From contig CM020504.1 in the NCBI GenBank assembly GCA_009823395.1, positions 22,244,040-22,308,039 of the forward strand: a stretch of DNA of 64,000 bases. Direction: 5' to 3'. This document shows positions 1 through 9,825 of the stretch, in pieces; positions within the stretch are counted from its first letter, which is position 1; every line of letters starts with the position of its first letter. Made by a program: the position numbers and the translations under genes. The notes beneath the pieces are model-generated. The model ran no database searches and was not told the origin of the DNA. It saw nothing but the letters and a program-made list of their open reading frames with translations. The stretch is from Thamnaconus septentrionalis. Its lineage: Eukaryota; Chordata; Actinopteri; Tetraodontiformes; Monacanthidae.

Positions 1-640
1 CAGAACCCAAGTTCTTTTTAAGTCGAGGTCACAGATGGTCGGACATTATCCTTCAGGATTTTTTGGTAAAAGGCAGAATTCATGGTTCCATTTATCACAG
101 CAAGACGTCCAGGTCCTGAAGAAGCAACACAGCTCCAGACCATCACACCACAATCATATTTTCATGATGGTACGATCGATCTTTCAGTTTTTTCCCAAAA
201 GTCTTAGGGATCATCAAGATGTTTTTTGGCAAAATTGAGATGAGTCTTAATGTTTTTGCTCAGCAGTGGTTTTCGTTTTGGAACTCTGCCATGCAGGCCA
301 TTTTTGCAGATTCTCTCTACTATGGTGGAGCTATGAACACTGATCTTAATGAGGAAAATAAGGCCTGCAGTTCTTTGGATGGTGTTGTGAGGTCTTTTGT
401 GACCTCTTGGATGAGTCGTCACTGCGCTCTTGGGGTAATTTTGTTTGGCAGCCCACTCCTGGGAAGGTTCACCACTGTTCCATGTTTTTGCCATTTGTGG
501 ATTATGGCTTTCATTGTCATTGGCTGGAGTCCCAAAGTTTTAGAAATAGCTTTATAACCTTTCCCAGACTGATAGATCTTGAACACTTTTGTTTTCATTT
601 ATTCCTAAATTTCTTAAGCTCTCTGCATGATCTAGGTCTA
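1..640 (-). pseudogene. Tc1/mariner transposase, decayed and cut by the window edge
   Basis: Read on the minus strand, this stretch gives the recognisable layout of a fish Tc1 transposase. Near 620-440 is the N-terminal paired-like DNA-binding region (GKGYKAISKTLGLQ, then IIHKWQKHGTVVNLPRSG), followed at 494-204 by the second helix-turn-helix part ending in KTHLNFAKKHLDDP. The frame then continues through GVMVWSC and GPGRLAVINGTMNSA to the left edge. The copy is dead: frames switch near 494, stops lie after HLDDP, further in, and at 18-20, and about 35 residues between FWE and VMVWSC are missing. That lost part normally carries the first catalytic aspartate (the WSDE motif). The rest of the catalytic domain lies outside the window. 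The family moves by cut-and-paste into TA dinucleotides; I could not find the terminal inverted repeat. Family assignment is firm; the 5' limit is approximate. Confidence 0.88.
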
Positions 641-1089
641 ACCTTTGAGGTCTACTTGACTTCTGACAGTGCGTCTCGTATTGGCGGTGCTGTCAAGTGG
701 GATTCTTTCAAAAAAATTGCAGCGCAAGATGGCAGCTAACTAGGAGCAAGACCCTGGCTCTATTAATATTCTTATATACATGTAACCCGGTTAAAAATAT
801 CTAAATAACCTAATACTATTTCTATATTATAAAATAGAAATTGGGTTAAAAAGGTTGTTTTTCCAGTTATTTTTGTTAAAATGTTTAGCAGGTGTTTTAA
901 CAGTGTGTTTGTTTGTTTATTGTACTGCACGGAAACCATGGAAACAGTCGGAATCAGCAGTGAGAGGGTTAACCATCACCGGCCGGGACGGTACTTAAGG
1001 AAGAGGTGTGCTTAACGAGTTTCAAATAGAGAACTAGGTTCTGTACATTCTGAGTGTATTATAATTTATAAGTGAAATAGAATTAAATA
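641..1089. other. AT-rich flank between two mobile elements
   Basis: No gene is visible. The first 100 bases may still belong to the Tc1 element, whose non-coding end was not resolved. The rest is AT-rich sequence running into the SINE tail. Confidence 0.4.
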
Positions 1090-1470
1090 TTCATTCATTC
1101 ATTCATTCATTCATTCATCTTCTATACCCGCTTATTCCTGTTCAGGGTCACGGGGGTCTGCTGGAGCCTCTCCCAGCTGTCATAGGGCGAAGGCAGGGTG
1201 ACACCCTGGACAAGTCGCCAGTTCATCGCAGGGCCACATAGAGACAAACAACCATTCACACTCACATGCACACCTACGGACAATTTAGAATGTTCAATTG
1301 ACCTCACATGCATGTTTTTGGACTGTGGGAGGAAGCCGGAGAACCCGGAGAGAACCCACGCAGAACATGCAAACTCCACACAGAAAGGTCCCAGGCCCGG
1401 GCCCCGGAGTCGAACCCATGACCTTCTTGCTGTGAGGCGGCAGCGCTAACCACTGCGCCACCGTGTCGCA
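1090..1470 (-). mobile_element. tRNA-derived SINE, V-SINE/DANA-like, apparently full length
   Basis: On the minus strand the element starts with a tRNA-like head: a perfect RNA polymerase III A box (TGGCGCAGTGG, plus-strand 1450-1460) and a perfect B box (GGTTCGACTCC, plus-strand 1406-1416). The conserved body follows (…GTGTGGAGTTTGCATG…, …CCCACAGTCC…), then a 3' part and a (TGAA)n tail at 1090-1119. This is the architecture of zebrafish DANA and other V-SINEs, which borrow a LINE-2-type tail for reverse transcription. Both internal promoter boxes being intact suggests a fairly young copy. The open frame on the minus strand at 1122-1379 is SINE sequence, not a protein. A second, truncated copy lies near 63.1 kb. 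Target-site duplications here are ambiguous because both flanks are AAATATT-like. Confidence 0.85.
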
Positions 1471-3239
1471 TAAATAAATATTTATAGAGTTATTTATTTA
1501 AATATAAATAAGTAAATAGTTAAAACCCATTTAATTAAAGAGAGATCCAAAACACAACAAACCAAGTATATAAGAACATTGATATTAAAAGAACTCAAAA
1601 GCCCTGCCCTCATTGGCATAACATATTGAGGGGGGCTCCCATTCAGCAGTAAGTCAGAAAGAAACAAGAGCATTCAATGCATACTTACCAGACAGGAGCA
1701 AACCACTGAAATTTGCTGCTGTTTGCATTTAATTTTCACATGTGAAGTGATTGTGTCTATTTTGGACACTGAGGGGCGGTAACCAGAGGCACATGGTGGT
1801 ATATATAGAGGGCACAGTTGACAGGCAGAGAGAGAGGCACGGGTAGGGAACAGTTCCCACCAGATCTCAAACACTGAATAGAAAACCTGCTGCGTTTCCT
1901 CATCCATTGGTCGAATCCAAAACTGCTTAAAGGAACTGGTAATTCTGTTTGGTCTTGGGTCTGCGTTGGATCTCTCTACTGATGGGGTGGCAGATGAGAA
2001 GCTGCTAGAAACTAAACAAAAACAAAAAAAAACAACAAATTGCCATCACACTTTTATGATTTACTCCGTGACTCCCACATCTGCCTGTTTTTTCTGCTGT
2101 CAGCATGGACACAGTATTTATATGTAATATATATGATACAGTATATATGACGTGTGTGCATTGTTTTTTGTTGTACCCCGCCCTGTTTGTGCTGTTCAGC
2201 CAAAGTGCCCCCTCCCTCCTCTGCTTGGCAACATGTGCCACCCTGCATTAAGTGGACCAGTGAACAATGGCCTCAGCCAGGAGCAGGTGGCGCTTGAAAC
2301 TTGAAACTGGAGAGAAGGGGTGTGTGTGTGTGTGTGTGACAGTGGGGCAGAGGCAGAGAGCGACCGGTCTATCCTCCATCTGGAGCGTCAGGGGCTGATC
2401 ACAGACGAGGCAGAAAACTTGTGTCATTTCTATCAGTTTACTGGCCGGGACGCCTCACCTGGACCCCGACGCCTTTCAGAGCGGGAGCCCGTCGCTTCCT
2501 GGCTACGCCTCTGGCGGTGGCACACACCAATTTTGGGAGTGTGAAATGAGCCATTACGAGGTGTGCAAGACCATCCACCCTTTCTTTTCATTTCGGGGGG
2601 TGGGGTGGGGTGCACTGACCCAGGATGTGACCAGCAGGCCAAGCTGAGTTTCATTATGAACAATCCGGCACAAACCGACTTGAGTCGCGCTCGTTTCCAT
2701 GAGGCAAAACAAGATAACGCAAACAGGCCTGCAGGGGGGATGGTGACCAATGGGATGAGCTTGATTCCATTGCTGCGTGGAAAGAAAATAATATGAACAG
2801 AGCGCCATGTGAATTTAATCCCACATCATTATTTTCTGTGCAGCGTTTGTGAGGTGAATGTCCTCTTGGAATGGAGCTTGAAGGACACGCAGCACAGCCG
2901 CTTTGTTGCCAGCCATGGTGGGCAAACTCCTCACAGGTCGAGTTAATTTTTATGAATAATGCAGAGGATGTGTTTCGAAGCCTTCTCACGACTGGAGCTG
3001 AAGATGCTTTCGGAGGGCAAGAAGCCCCATCAGCCCAGTAAACAGACCTCAAAGATTCTGGATCCTGTATCCCGTATGTTAATACTAGGCACTGCTAATC
3101 GTGTGAAACATTTCACACGATTCCATTAGTTAATTTCACGGCTCTTTGTTCATGATGCATTTGGCTCCTTTCTTTAACGCGCCTCTGATTGCAGATATGT
3201 TGATGCACCTCTGATATTAGCATTTTCATATTTATGGCG
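1471..3239. other. Intergenic sequence, no gene recognised
   Basis: The tract contains a short (TG)n run near 2321-2338 and otherwise unremarkable mixed sequence. Open frames of 60-130 codons exist on both strands but show no domain, codon bias or splice context, and they overlap one another. Confidence 0.5.
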
Positions 3240-3848
3240 AAGTGCAAGTGCTGTCCCGATTCTCAGAACGTCAAGTTGAGGGACAAGTTTAAGGGCTGTA
3301 TCGTCCTCAATATTGAGATTCTCCAGCACCACAATTGGGAGTAAGGGCTACCCAGAAGGCATTGCGTATTTTCGCCAAGACATCTTCGAAAAAGATGGCG
3401 ACGAAAAAACGAGCTACAAATTTAAGTATTTTCTTAGTTAATAAAGATATAAATATTACGAAACCATTTTACTGTCTTAGTATAAGACTTTTTTTATGGA
3501 TTATTGACATCGTTATTGCGTAACATTTTTTTTTAACTTTACGATGTTTGTCAGCCGGACCGGCGGTCCCGGCTTCACATTACCTGTATACCTCGTTGTG
3601 TAGCGACGGAGGACTTCTTTTTCGTCGTCATCTTTTTCGTGTCCTTCTTCTTCGTCGTCGTCGTCTACTTGACAGACTGGACGTAGCTTTGGCGTAAGGC
3701 CGCCCCCCACAGGCTGAAGACGTAACTGCACTTAAGGGGTGTCCCATTTCTAAGTCACAAGATAGCCCTTACACTTATTTTTGAGGGCCAAGATTGAGGG
3801 CCAAAGATTGAGGGTTAAGGGAGGAATTGGAATTGGCCCTAATACTTC
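3240..3848. mobile_element. Probable non-autonomous DNA transposon remnant
   Basis: The left end AAGTGCAAGTGCTGTCC (3240-3256) is mirrored by inverted sequence at the right. The block 3760-3776 reads AAGTGTAAGGGCTATCT on the minus strand (13 of 17 bases match), and the block ending at 3848 reads AAGTATTAGGGCC then AATTCC on the minus strand. The repeated 'aagggct…tcc' words inside both ends resemble a DNA-transposon family common in fish. The interior has no transposase. I could not fix a target-site duplication, so the true end may be 3776 or 3848. Confidence 0.45.
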
Positions 3849-5757
3849 AGCGTGGTGTCGTTGGAGATTGGATAATCTGAATGGCTATGGAGAGTCGGTG
3901 AGAACTCTGGCTTTACTCCGACCACAAAGAGTTCCAGTTCTTGTTAGCAGATGAAAGGTTAAAGAATGGTTGGAGACTTTGGTTACAGGCAGGAAAGGCC
4001 GAGAGTCCCGTTTCATTGTTCCTTATCTTTAATGTACTCTCACTTTCTAGAATTCCTAATTCTGAAAAAGGAAGGTGAAGAGGAGGTATAAAGGAAAGAA
4101 AAGCAGATTTTTCTTTTGAACAAGCACCATCTCAACTTTGATCTTCACTATCATCACGGCTGCATGCAGTTGAATGTCCATCTCAGGTCAGTTAAATCTT
4201 GATGCTTTTATTTTTATGTATTTACCTTAAAACCAGCCACCTTTTCAATCACAGGTGAGCTCCGTATTGTTAAATTATTGCGTAAAAACCTAATGGCCTG
4301 TCTTCATGTAGTGAATTATTCTTTGTGATGTTGCGGTGCCTCTGAAAGCCAGAGATGGAGCCCTGGAGCTCTCTGGAGCCCGACTTTTAGGCCCTGTTTT
4401 GTCTGCCAGCCAAAATCTGATTTTTAGCCCATCCAGATTGAAACCAGATGGCTCTTTTGTAATCCCAACAGTCATATATCACATGAAATCCGATTTTTGC
4501 AAAACAGATTGAAACCACCTTCGGGAGGTAGTTTCAAATCGCATTTTAGACCGATTTGTCTCAGTCTGAACGGCTTTGTAGACTCACTGACCAGTTACCC
4601 ACTCAATGTGGAGGGGCGACCCACACCCAGGAGCGTGTTTGAATGCTCCACCTGTGTTTTCATCTCTGAGCTGCTGTGTGGGCACGCTGCAAAAAATGTC
4701 AACCAGAAACTCTTCGGCTGTTAAGCGAGACAAAAAAGAAGAAGAAAATACATGGCATTAATCACTGGAAATGCACTAAATATCAGAACTAACGATCAGA
4801 TACCTGTCTGTGTTTTTTTAATGATCAAATCACCGGCTACAATTTAGAGCAGTGAAGGGAAGAAATTTATTATCCAACTAAAACAAATGAAGGGCAAACT
4901 CGTAAACCAGCAGTGAGCGAGTGAGCCGGCTGTCCTCGCTATGCCCTCATCCCTGCACAGTAACATGGATTTAGCAGCAGCCTGATGCATCGCCGTCAGC
5001 CTCACGCCTCCCTCCTAGTGTGAAGGCCGCGTATCCTCCCACTGTTTCACGTCTCAAGCCGTTCTTCACTGTTCACTCAGTAGATGTACAGATCTTCAAT
5101 AAACAGCATGATTAGCCCTTTGTTCACAGCCTCCTGCAAAACTTAGTCAGTTCCCCATTCAGTCATAGCCAAAAAGGGGGAAAAAAACAAGGTGACAAGG
5201 CACCTACACCCCTTTGTGATGTCACAGTGGGCTGAGTTTCAGAACTGTATTTTTTTCACACTCTCTATAAAGTGGATCGATCCATAATGATAATAAAGAA
5301 TGCTGAGGAGAAGAACCACAAAACTATTTTGATAGTTTTGAAACTATTTTTCCCAGACAAGTTATGTATTTCCATAAAGTGCCAAGCAAATTTAAAGCAA
5401 GCTTGTATGAAAACTTGCGTAAAGGGTCATAGGACGGCAGGACTTTGTAGGACAGTAGAGAGAGGATGTTAGAAAATACTGAGTGTGGCTGACTTTGACT
5501 ATGGTCTTCTCCTCACTTGTGACCTTTAAATTTCGGAACATGCTGAATCTGAATGGTGTTCTTGTTGCACCAGTTGCTGTTGTATTTTCCCTTTCATGTC
5601 TCAGACACAGTTTGTTCAAATTAAATGAGAAATGCTTGTAGTAGGGATGCAACAATATTTGGTATTTTACCGATCAGTTTGGTTGCATCCCTGATGTGTA
5701 AACATATTTCTAAACGTATTTACGAGCCTTTCTCTGCCATACTGACATTTCTTACAG
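3849..5757. other. Upstream intergenic flank of the promoter
   Basis: No gene is visible. Around 4290-4580 there are repeated and inverted words (GATTGAAACCA, ATCCGATTTTTG, TTTCAAATCGCATTT) that look like a further decayed mobile element, not classified. At 5211-5226 is one dispersed copy of the CCTTTGTGATGTCACA motif that is amplified as a tandem array near 55.2 kb. Composition changes from AT-rich to CpG-rich at about 5750. Confidence 0.4.
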
Positions 5758-5900
5758 TGTGCCTCACGCGGTCAGCCCCCGCCCCTTGCCCCTGATTGGT
5801 TCCCCCCTCGCGCCCGTCAAGCCCGTGTGGGCGGGACTCAAACAATCCACTCGTGCTCGCTGCGCGCGGCGCTGTGTGGATTGTTGCGCCGCGGCAGCGA
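5758..5900 (+). promoter_or_regulatory. CpG-island promoter with CCAAT and GC boxes
   Basis: The base composition turns sharply GC- and CpG-rich here and stays so to about 6.6 kb. The tract holds an Sp1-type CCCCGCCCC block (about 5777-5784), an inverted CCAAT box (ATTGG, 5795-5799) and a second GC box (GGGCGG, 5829-5834). It lacks an obvious TATA box. This suits a broad CpG-island promoter of a developmental or neural gene, with transcription starting somewhere about 5860-5960. The exact start cannot be seen from sequence alone. Confidence 0.6.
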
Positions 5901-6338
5901 CGAAGAGAGCGAGCCGAGCCAGACACTCCGGTGCAGCAGAGAGAGCAGATCGCTCACTGACTCACTGACTCACTGACTGGCGGTGCCGAGTCCCGCAGAC
6001 TCAACCCGAACCGGACCCGCATCCCCGAACAGCGTGCACATATCGAGACTGTTGGCGCACCGAGGAGATTTGTTTTCCAAACAGCGCGCGCGGCTCTCGT
6101 CAAGTCGGCTGCGCTGCACGCGCTCATCTCAGCGGAAGAGGCGCAGCTTCACGCGGATAGCAGATTTTTCTTTTCTTTATTTTTTATTTTTTGAAAAAAA
6201 GAAAAAGAAAAAAGAAAAGCAAATCAACTGTTTGAATCCAGGCCGTCCGGTTGCAGTTCGAGGTGCAGGAGGGACAAGTTCACGCACGGAAGGCACGAGA
6301 GCGAGCGAGCGAGGAGCGCGAGACCGGAGGAAGACAGG
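5901..6338 (+). other. Probable 5' untranslated leader of the signal-peptide exon
   Basis: The whole leader contains no ATG, so the start at 6339 would be the first one met by a scanning ribosome; that absence in over 400 bases is itself support for a leader. It includes a short tandem repeat CTCACTGA (about 5952-5976) and a T-rich block followed by an A-rich block at 6168-6222 that can fold back on itself. I see no strong acceptor that would place an intron inside the leader. Confidence 0.5.
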
Positions 6339-6399
6339 ATGCATCTCAACACGCGCGTCATTTTCACCCTCTACACTATCTACGGGACCCTTTTCAAAG
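6339..6399 (+). CDS. cadm2: Exon 1: signal peptide of a CADM2-like cell adhesion molecule
   Basis: Twenty codons plus one base are coded: a short polar start (MHLNTR), then a hydrophobic stretch (VIFTLYTIYGTLF) typical of a signal peptide. The exon ends AAAG before GTGAGT at 6400, so the next codon is split after a G (phase 1). Human CADM2 exon 1 has the same length, the same phase after position 20, and matching spacing of Tyr12, a hydroxyl residue at 13, Gly16, Leu18 and a split codon starting with G. CADM2 (SynCAM2/Necl-3) is a three-immunoglobulin-domain, single-pass neuronal adhesion protein at synapses and axons. The ATG has A at -3 and is the first in the leader. No immunoglobulin exon lies in the window, so the identification rests on this exon and on the very long intron with recursive splice sites; another immunoglobulin-family gene remains possible. 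Confidence 0.6.
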
Positions 6400-6405
6400 G
6401 TGAGT
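6400..6405 (+). promoter_or_regulatory. Splice donor of the long first intron
   Basis: AAAG before GTGAGT matches the consensus at every intron position. It opens a phase-1 intron that does not close within the window. Confidence 0.75.
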
Positions 6406-7486
6406 GTCGCGTGCGTGAGCGAGTGCGTTCCATTTGCGGTGTGCGCGCGCCTGCGTCTCGGGGGCAGTGTCAAAAAGTGGCAGGGGCGCGCGGTGACCAC
6501 GCGGGTCCCGGCGGGATGACGCCCCCTCCTCCCGGGATTTCTCCTCTCATTTTGGCGTGCACTTGTCCGCGCGCGATCGCGCGACATGCGTTGCATCCCA
6601 CGAGCGTGGATGTAAAACTAAAGAAAGGATGGACCGAAGCACGTGTTGTGTTTGGTTGTTTGGTCGGGTGGTGGGGGTTGATGGTGGTGGTGGTTGGGGT
6701 GTCAGGAGGGGTTAACATATGCAAATGAAGGGGGAGGGGTCACATTTTCATCATTGTTTGCTCCGGGCATGACCTCAACAGTACCCCCTGCCCCCCCTCC
6801 CCTCGCCTCCAGTGCGCGTCCTCTCTCCCGTCGGTGTTCACGAGCTGCGCGTGAATGACGGTAGACAACAAATATTAAAAATGAGAAGAAGACGCGCCCG
6901 CGCGGAGAGGGGGGGGCACACCTTAGCAGAAAGTGGCAGAGTACGCGGGTACCCTTGGCGTGGATGACTCACACAGACACGCCCCCCCCCCCTTTTTTTC
7001 TATTTATGTGTGTGCGCGTGCATGCATGCGTGCTCTGCGTGTGTGCATGCGTGCCATTTCTCTCTTGTTTCTACTGCCGGACATTCAGTCTTTTCCTGTC
7101 AGGACGCAGGTGCGGTGAGCACGGCCAGCGCAGCATGGATGTGTGCGCATGTGTTCGTGCGTGCTTGAGGTTTTAAGAAAAGCTACAGCAAATACAAAAA
7201 GATAAATGAGAAGTCGGGTGAAGTTGCAGGAACAGGTTTGAGGGGTACGTCAGCGCTCGCAGGTTTGTTTAAAGAGAAAAAGAAGAAGTTTATTTGACAT
7301 TATCTTTGCGGAGGGTGGTCAGGCATGCAGCAAGCGACAGTGAGACGTCCAACCATCAAAAAATGGTGACAGCTGATCTTTTTCAGTTTGGTGTGAATGT
7401 TGTTCCAATCCACGTGCTGTTTGTCACATTCACAACAACAACACAACGGGAGGCTGTGCTTGTTTTAAAGGTGGCAGGGTAAGCAC
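6406..7486. other. Intron start: CpG-rich then simple-sequence-rich
   Basis: CpG density stays high to about 6620 (including the palindrome GCGCGATCGCGC), so the island spans the exon. An octamer ATGCAAAT lies at 6719-6726. The stretch 6990-7160 has TG/CATG simple repeats. Nothing coding was seen. Confidence 0.5.
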
Positions 7487-7521
7487 ACCAGCAACGTCAC
7501 CATTGAGGTGACGTTGCTGGT
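7487..7521. repeat. Perfect 15-bp inverted repeat with a 5-base loop
   Basis: The arm ACCAGCAACGTCACC (7487-7501) is exactly reversed and complemented at 7507-7521, separated by ATTGA. Each arm contains a CGTCAC/GTGACG half of a cAMP-response-type element. It could be a structured RNA element in the intron or a paired protein-binding site. The duplex does not extend far outside, so it is too short for an ordinary microRNA precursor. Confidence 0.75.
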
Positions 7522-8479
7522 TACTTAGTAAGTCGTCATGATAAAATTGCAGATGGGAACAAAATGGGCCTTCTGCTTGACTCACGAATTGCTTCAAAAA
7601 AAAGAAAAAAGAAATATCCACAATCCTTTGCCGCCTCTTGATTTTTAAATAGAACGCCTTGTCCTGCAGAGTGAATGACGTTGGCCTGGGGTCTGCGCCG
7701 AGCTGAGAGGAAGTGGCTTCCGGGGCTATATTAGGATCGGAAGAATGATTTATTTATGACTCAAGTTGGAATTCTTTCTTATTTTTTCTGCTCACTGTTT
7801 TGAGAACAAACACCACATTGGAGCGACTTCAGGGATGTTTTTATTGGTGCTGAGTCTCTCAGGCCAGTGTCACCGAAGCAAACAGTGGTGGCGCTGTTGC
7901 CCCGACCGAGGGCGGTGGGGGACCTGGTGTGGACCTGGTGTGGACCTGGTCCCTGGCTAGATGCTGCTGCTCCATTAAATGGGAGAACAAACCTCACTGT
8001 CTCCACGTGAGGAATCTCAACCTCTGGCTCGTAATGAACATCGCAAAAAAAGAAGTTGTGCAGGCCTGGAACACAACCCCTCCAACTCCCCCATCGATTT
8101 CGCCCCTCAAATGTTTAATCTTCTGAAAAAGCACGTTCACTGACATGAAAGCCTCGACCCCAGTGAATGAGAACCACCCCCCATCCCCACCCCCCTCCAA
8201 AGACAGACAGTTTGCGCTGTGGATTCCCTCTGGTGCCGCCTGTTGTCGGCTCTTTGAAGTGCGTGCACGCAGGGGCCCCTCTTCCCTTCATAACCACTCG
8301 CAATTAAGGCCATTCTTGCCTTAATGAATTGGTGCGTAATGGACCGTCTTGGGCTATCTGGTGCATCTTGACAGCTCACCCCCTCCTCCCGCCTCCCCCG
8401 CCTCCTGGCTTCCTGTGGCTGAAGAGGATAATGCTGGGCTGCTTGATTTCAACAGCCATCTCTGGGCGGCGGGACTATT
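7522..8479. other. Intron sequence, no gene recognised
   Basis: Mixed unique-looking sequence. There is a small tandem GGACCTGGTGT repeat at about 7920-7950. No splice-flanked open frame was seen. Confidence 0.45.
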
Positions 8480-9190
8480 ACTGTATAGGTTCCTCTCAGC
8501 GGGCGGCTCGGCCTCCTCCTGCACGGGAGTCTATCCAGCCCCAGCCGTTTGCTGTAAGTGGCAGCTGCGTCGGCCCGCCCGTGCAGCTGCGCCGAGGCGT
8601 CCCGACACGCCCCAAACCCCCCCCGACCCGCTCACCAGCTCCAACGCTGGGCCGTGGTGACCGAGGTTGTTGTTCAACATCATTGTTTGTTGGCGTATTA
8701 TCCGCTGCGTCTCGTGCTGGAGACGCTGGCGTGGGGGAGGGGAGGGAGGGTGGAAAAAAAAAGAAAACAGGCTGTTATGCAAATGGGGAAGCTCTCTTAC
8801 GTAAGAGCCCCCCCCCGCCCCCTGCAGCGCAGATGCAGGCAAGGGAGGGGGCGGGGGGGTGCAGCAAGAGAGCAGCGGGGGGATGATAGCGAGTGGATGC
8901 GAGAGCGACGTGGGAGGAGAGTGAGAGCAGTGCAGCCGCTCCGTTCGTCCGCCTGTTTCTCCGCCGCTCGGCCCCGACCCGGCCCGGCCCGCTGCTCCGC
9001 CTGTGCCCGGCTCTGATCCGGCCGGCACCAAACACACCCCCCCGCTGTGGGAACGTGTTTATCCCTGCAGCGAGGCTGAGCTGCCGGAGGCTGACCCTCC
9101 GTCCCCCTGCGCTTCCGTCCACTCCTCCCTCGCCTCATCCTCCCATCCTGGTGTGGAGCTTTGTAGCACAGCAGCGTGGGAAAGCTTCTG
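8480..9190. promoter_or_regulatory. Second CpG-rich block, possible alternative promoter or enhancer
   Basis: The block is rich in CpG and in GC boxes (for example around 8560-8640 and 8940-9010), contains an octamer ATGCAAAT at 8777-8784 and purine-rich AGAGAG-type sequence at 8865-8930, and carries a good donor-like GTAAGT at 8554. These are features of a CpG-island promoter, but I cannot point to a coding first exon ending at the donor in a frame compatible with phase 1. It may only be an intronic CpG island. Confidence 0.35.
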
Positions 9191-9203
9191 ATAACAAGCG
9201 CCC

Positions 9204-9204
<1 letters not shown>

Positions 9205-9268
<64 letters not shown>
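9205..9268. repeat. (TG)32 microsatellite
   Basis: A perfect run of 32 TG units. The HTHTH open frame on the opposite strand is an artefact of it. Alternating purine-pyrimidine DNA of this length can adopt Z-form. Confidence 0.97.
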
Positions 9269-9271
<3 letters not shown>

Positions 9272-9537
9272 CTGTTTGCAGAGCCGCTGATTACACGGGA
9301 GAAACAAGATGTTCTCTCTTTCTTGCTCGCTTGCACAGTGTCTCTCTGCTACATGCGTCTGTGTGCATGCGTGCGTGCGTGCGTGTGTGTGTGTGTGTGT
9401 GCGTGTTTCACAAGCGTGTTAATTTTCGCAGCCACGCTGCCATGAGGCGAACATGCAATGTGCTGGTGTACCTTCAACCCCGGCCATGTGGCTGGAATTC
9501 TCGCTAGAGCAGCAGAGATGCAATGTGCATCGCACAG

Positions 9538-9572
<35 letters not shown>

Positions 9573-9825
9573 TGGTGCCCTCGCTGCGGATTCAATGCTG
9601 CTCTGCCAAGGGATTTCTTGTGATCAAAGCCAATCTTTTTGTTAGTCCAGGTGCTAAAAATGTTAAAACAGTGAGGACGCAGAGGAGGAGGAGGAGGTGG
9701 GGGAGGAGGTGGAGGGGAAGGAGGTGGGGGTGGTGGAAGAGATGGGGGAGGAGGAGCATGCTGCATTACACATTGTTCATGGCACAGCACAAAAACAACA
9801 ACAACAACAACAACAACAACAAAGA
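9269..9825. repeat. Cluster of microsatellites: TG, CA, GGA-rich and AAC
   Basis: The tract holds TG/CGTG at 9360-9406, (CA)n at 9538-9569, a GGA/GGTGG purine-rich block at 9672-9757 and (AAC)n at 9794-9823, with ordinary sequence between. The purine-rich strand is the transcribed-sense strand of the intron and could form triplex or quadruplex structures. Confidence 0.85.

Noticed and set aside
1122..1379. 85-codon minus-strand frame
   Set aside because: It lies wholly inside the SINE body.
4225..4260. CACAG/GTGAGC, a fused acceptor-donor-like site
   Set aside because: It lies upstream of the promoter, so it is outside the proposed transcript, and its pyrimidine tract is short.
5983..6519. 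178-codon frame across the promoter and exon 1
   Set aside because: It begins without an ATG, lies in a different frame from the signal peptide and crosses the donor at 6400.
7470..7535. Hairpin considered as a microRNA precursor
   Set aside because: Pairing stops after 15 base pairs, shorter than the usual precursor stem of over 25, and the loop is only five bases.
8797..9336. 179-codon frame containing a long HTHTHT stretch
   Set aside because: It reads through the (TG)32 microsatellite and GC-rich flank; repeat artefact.
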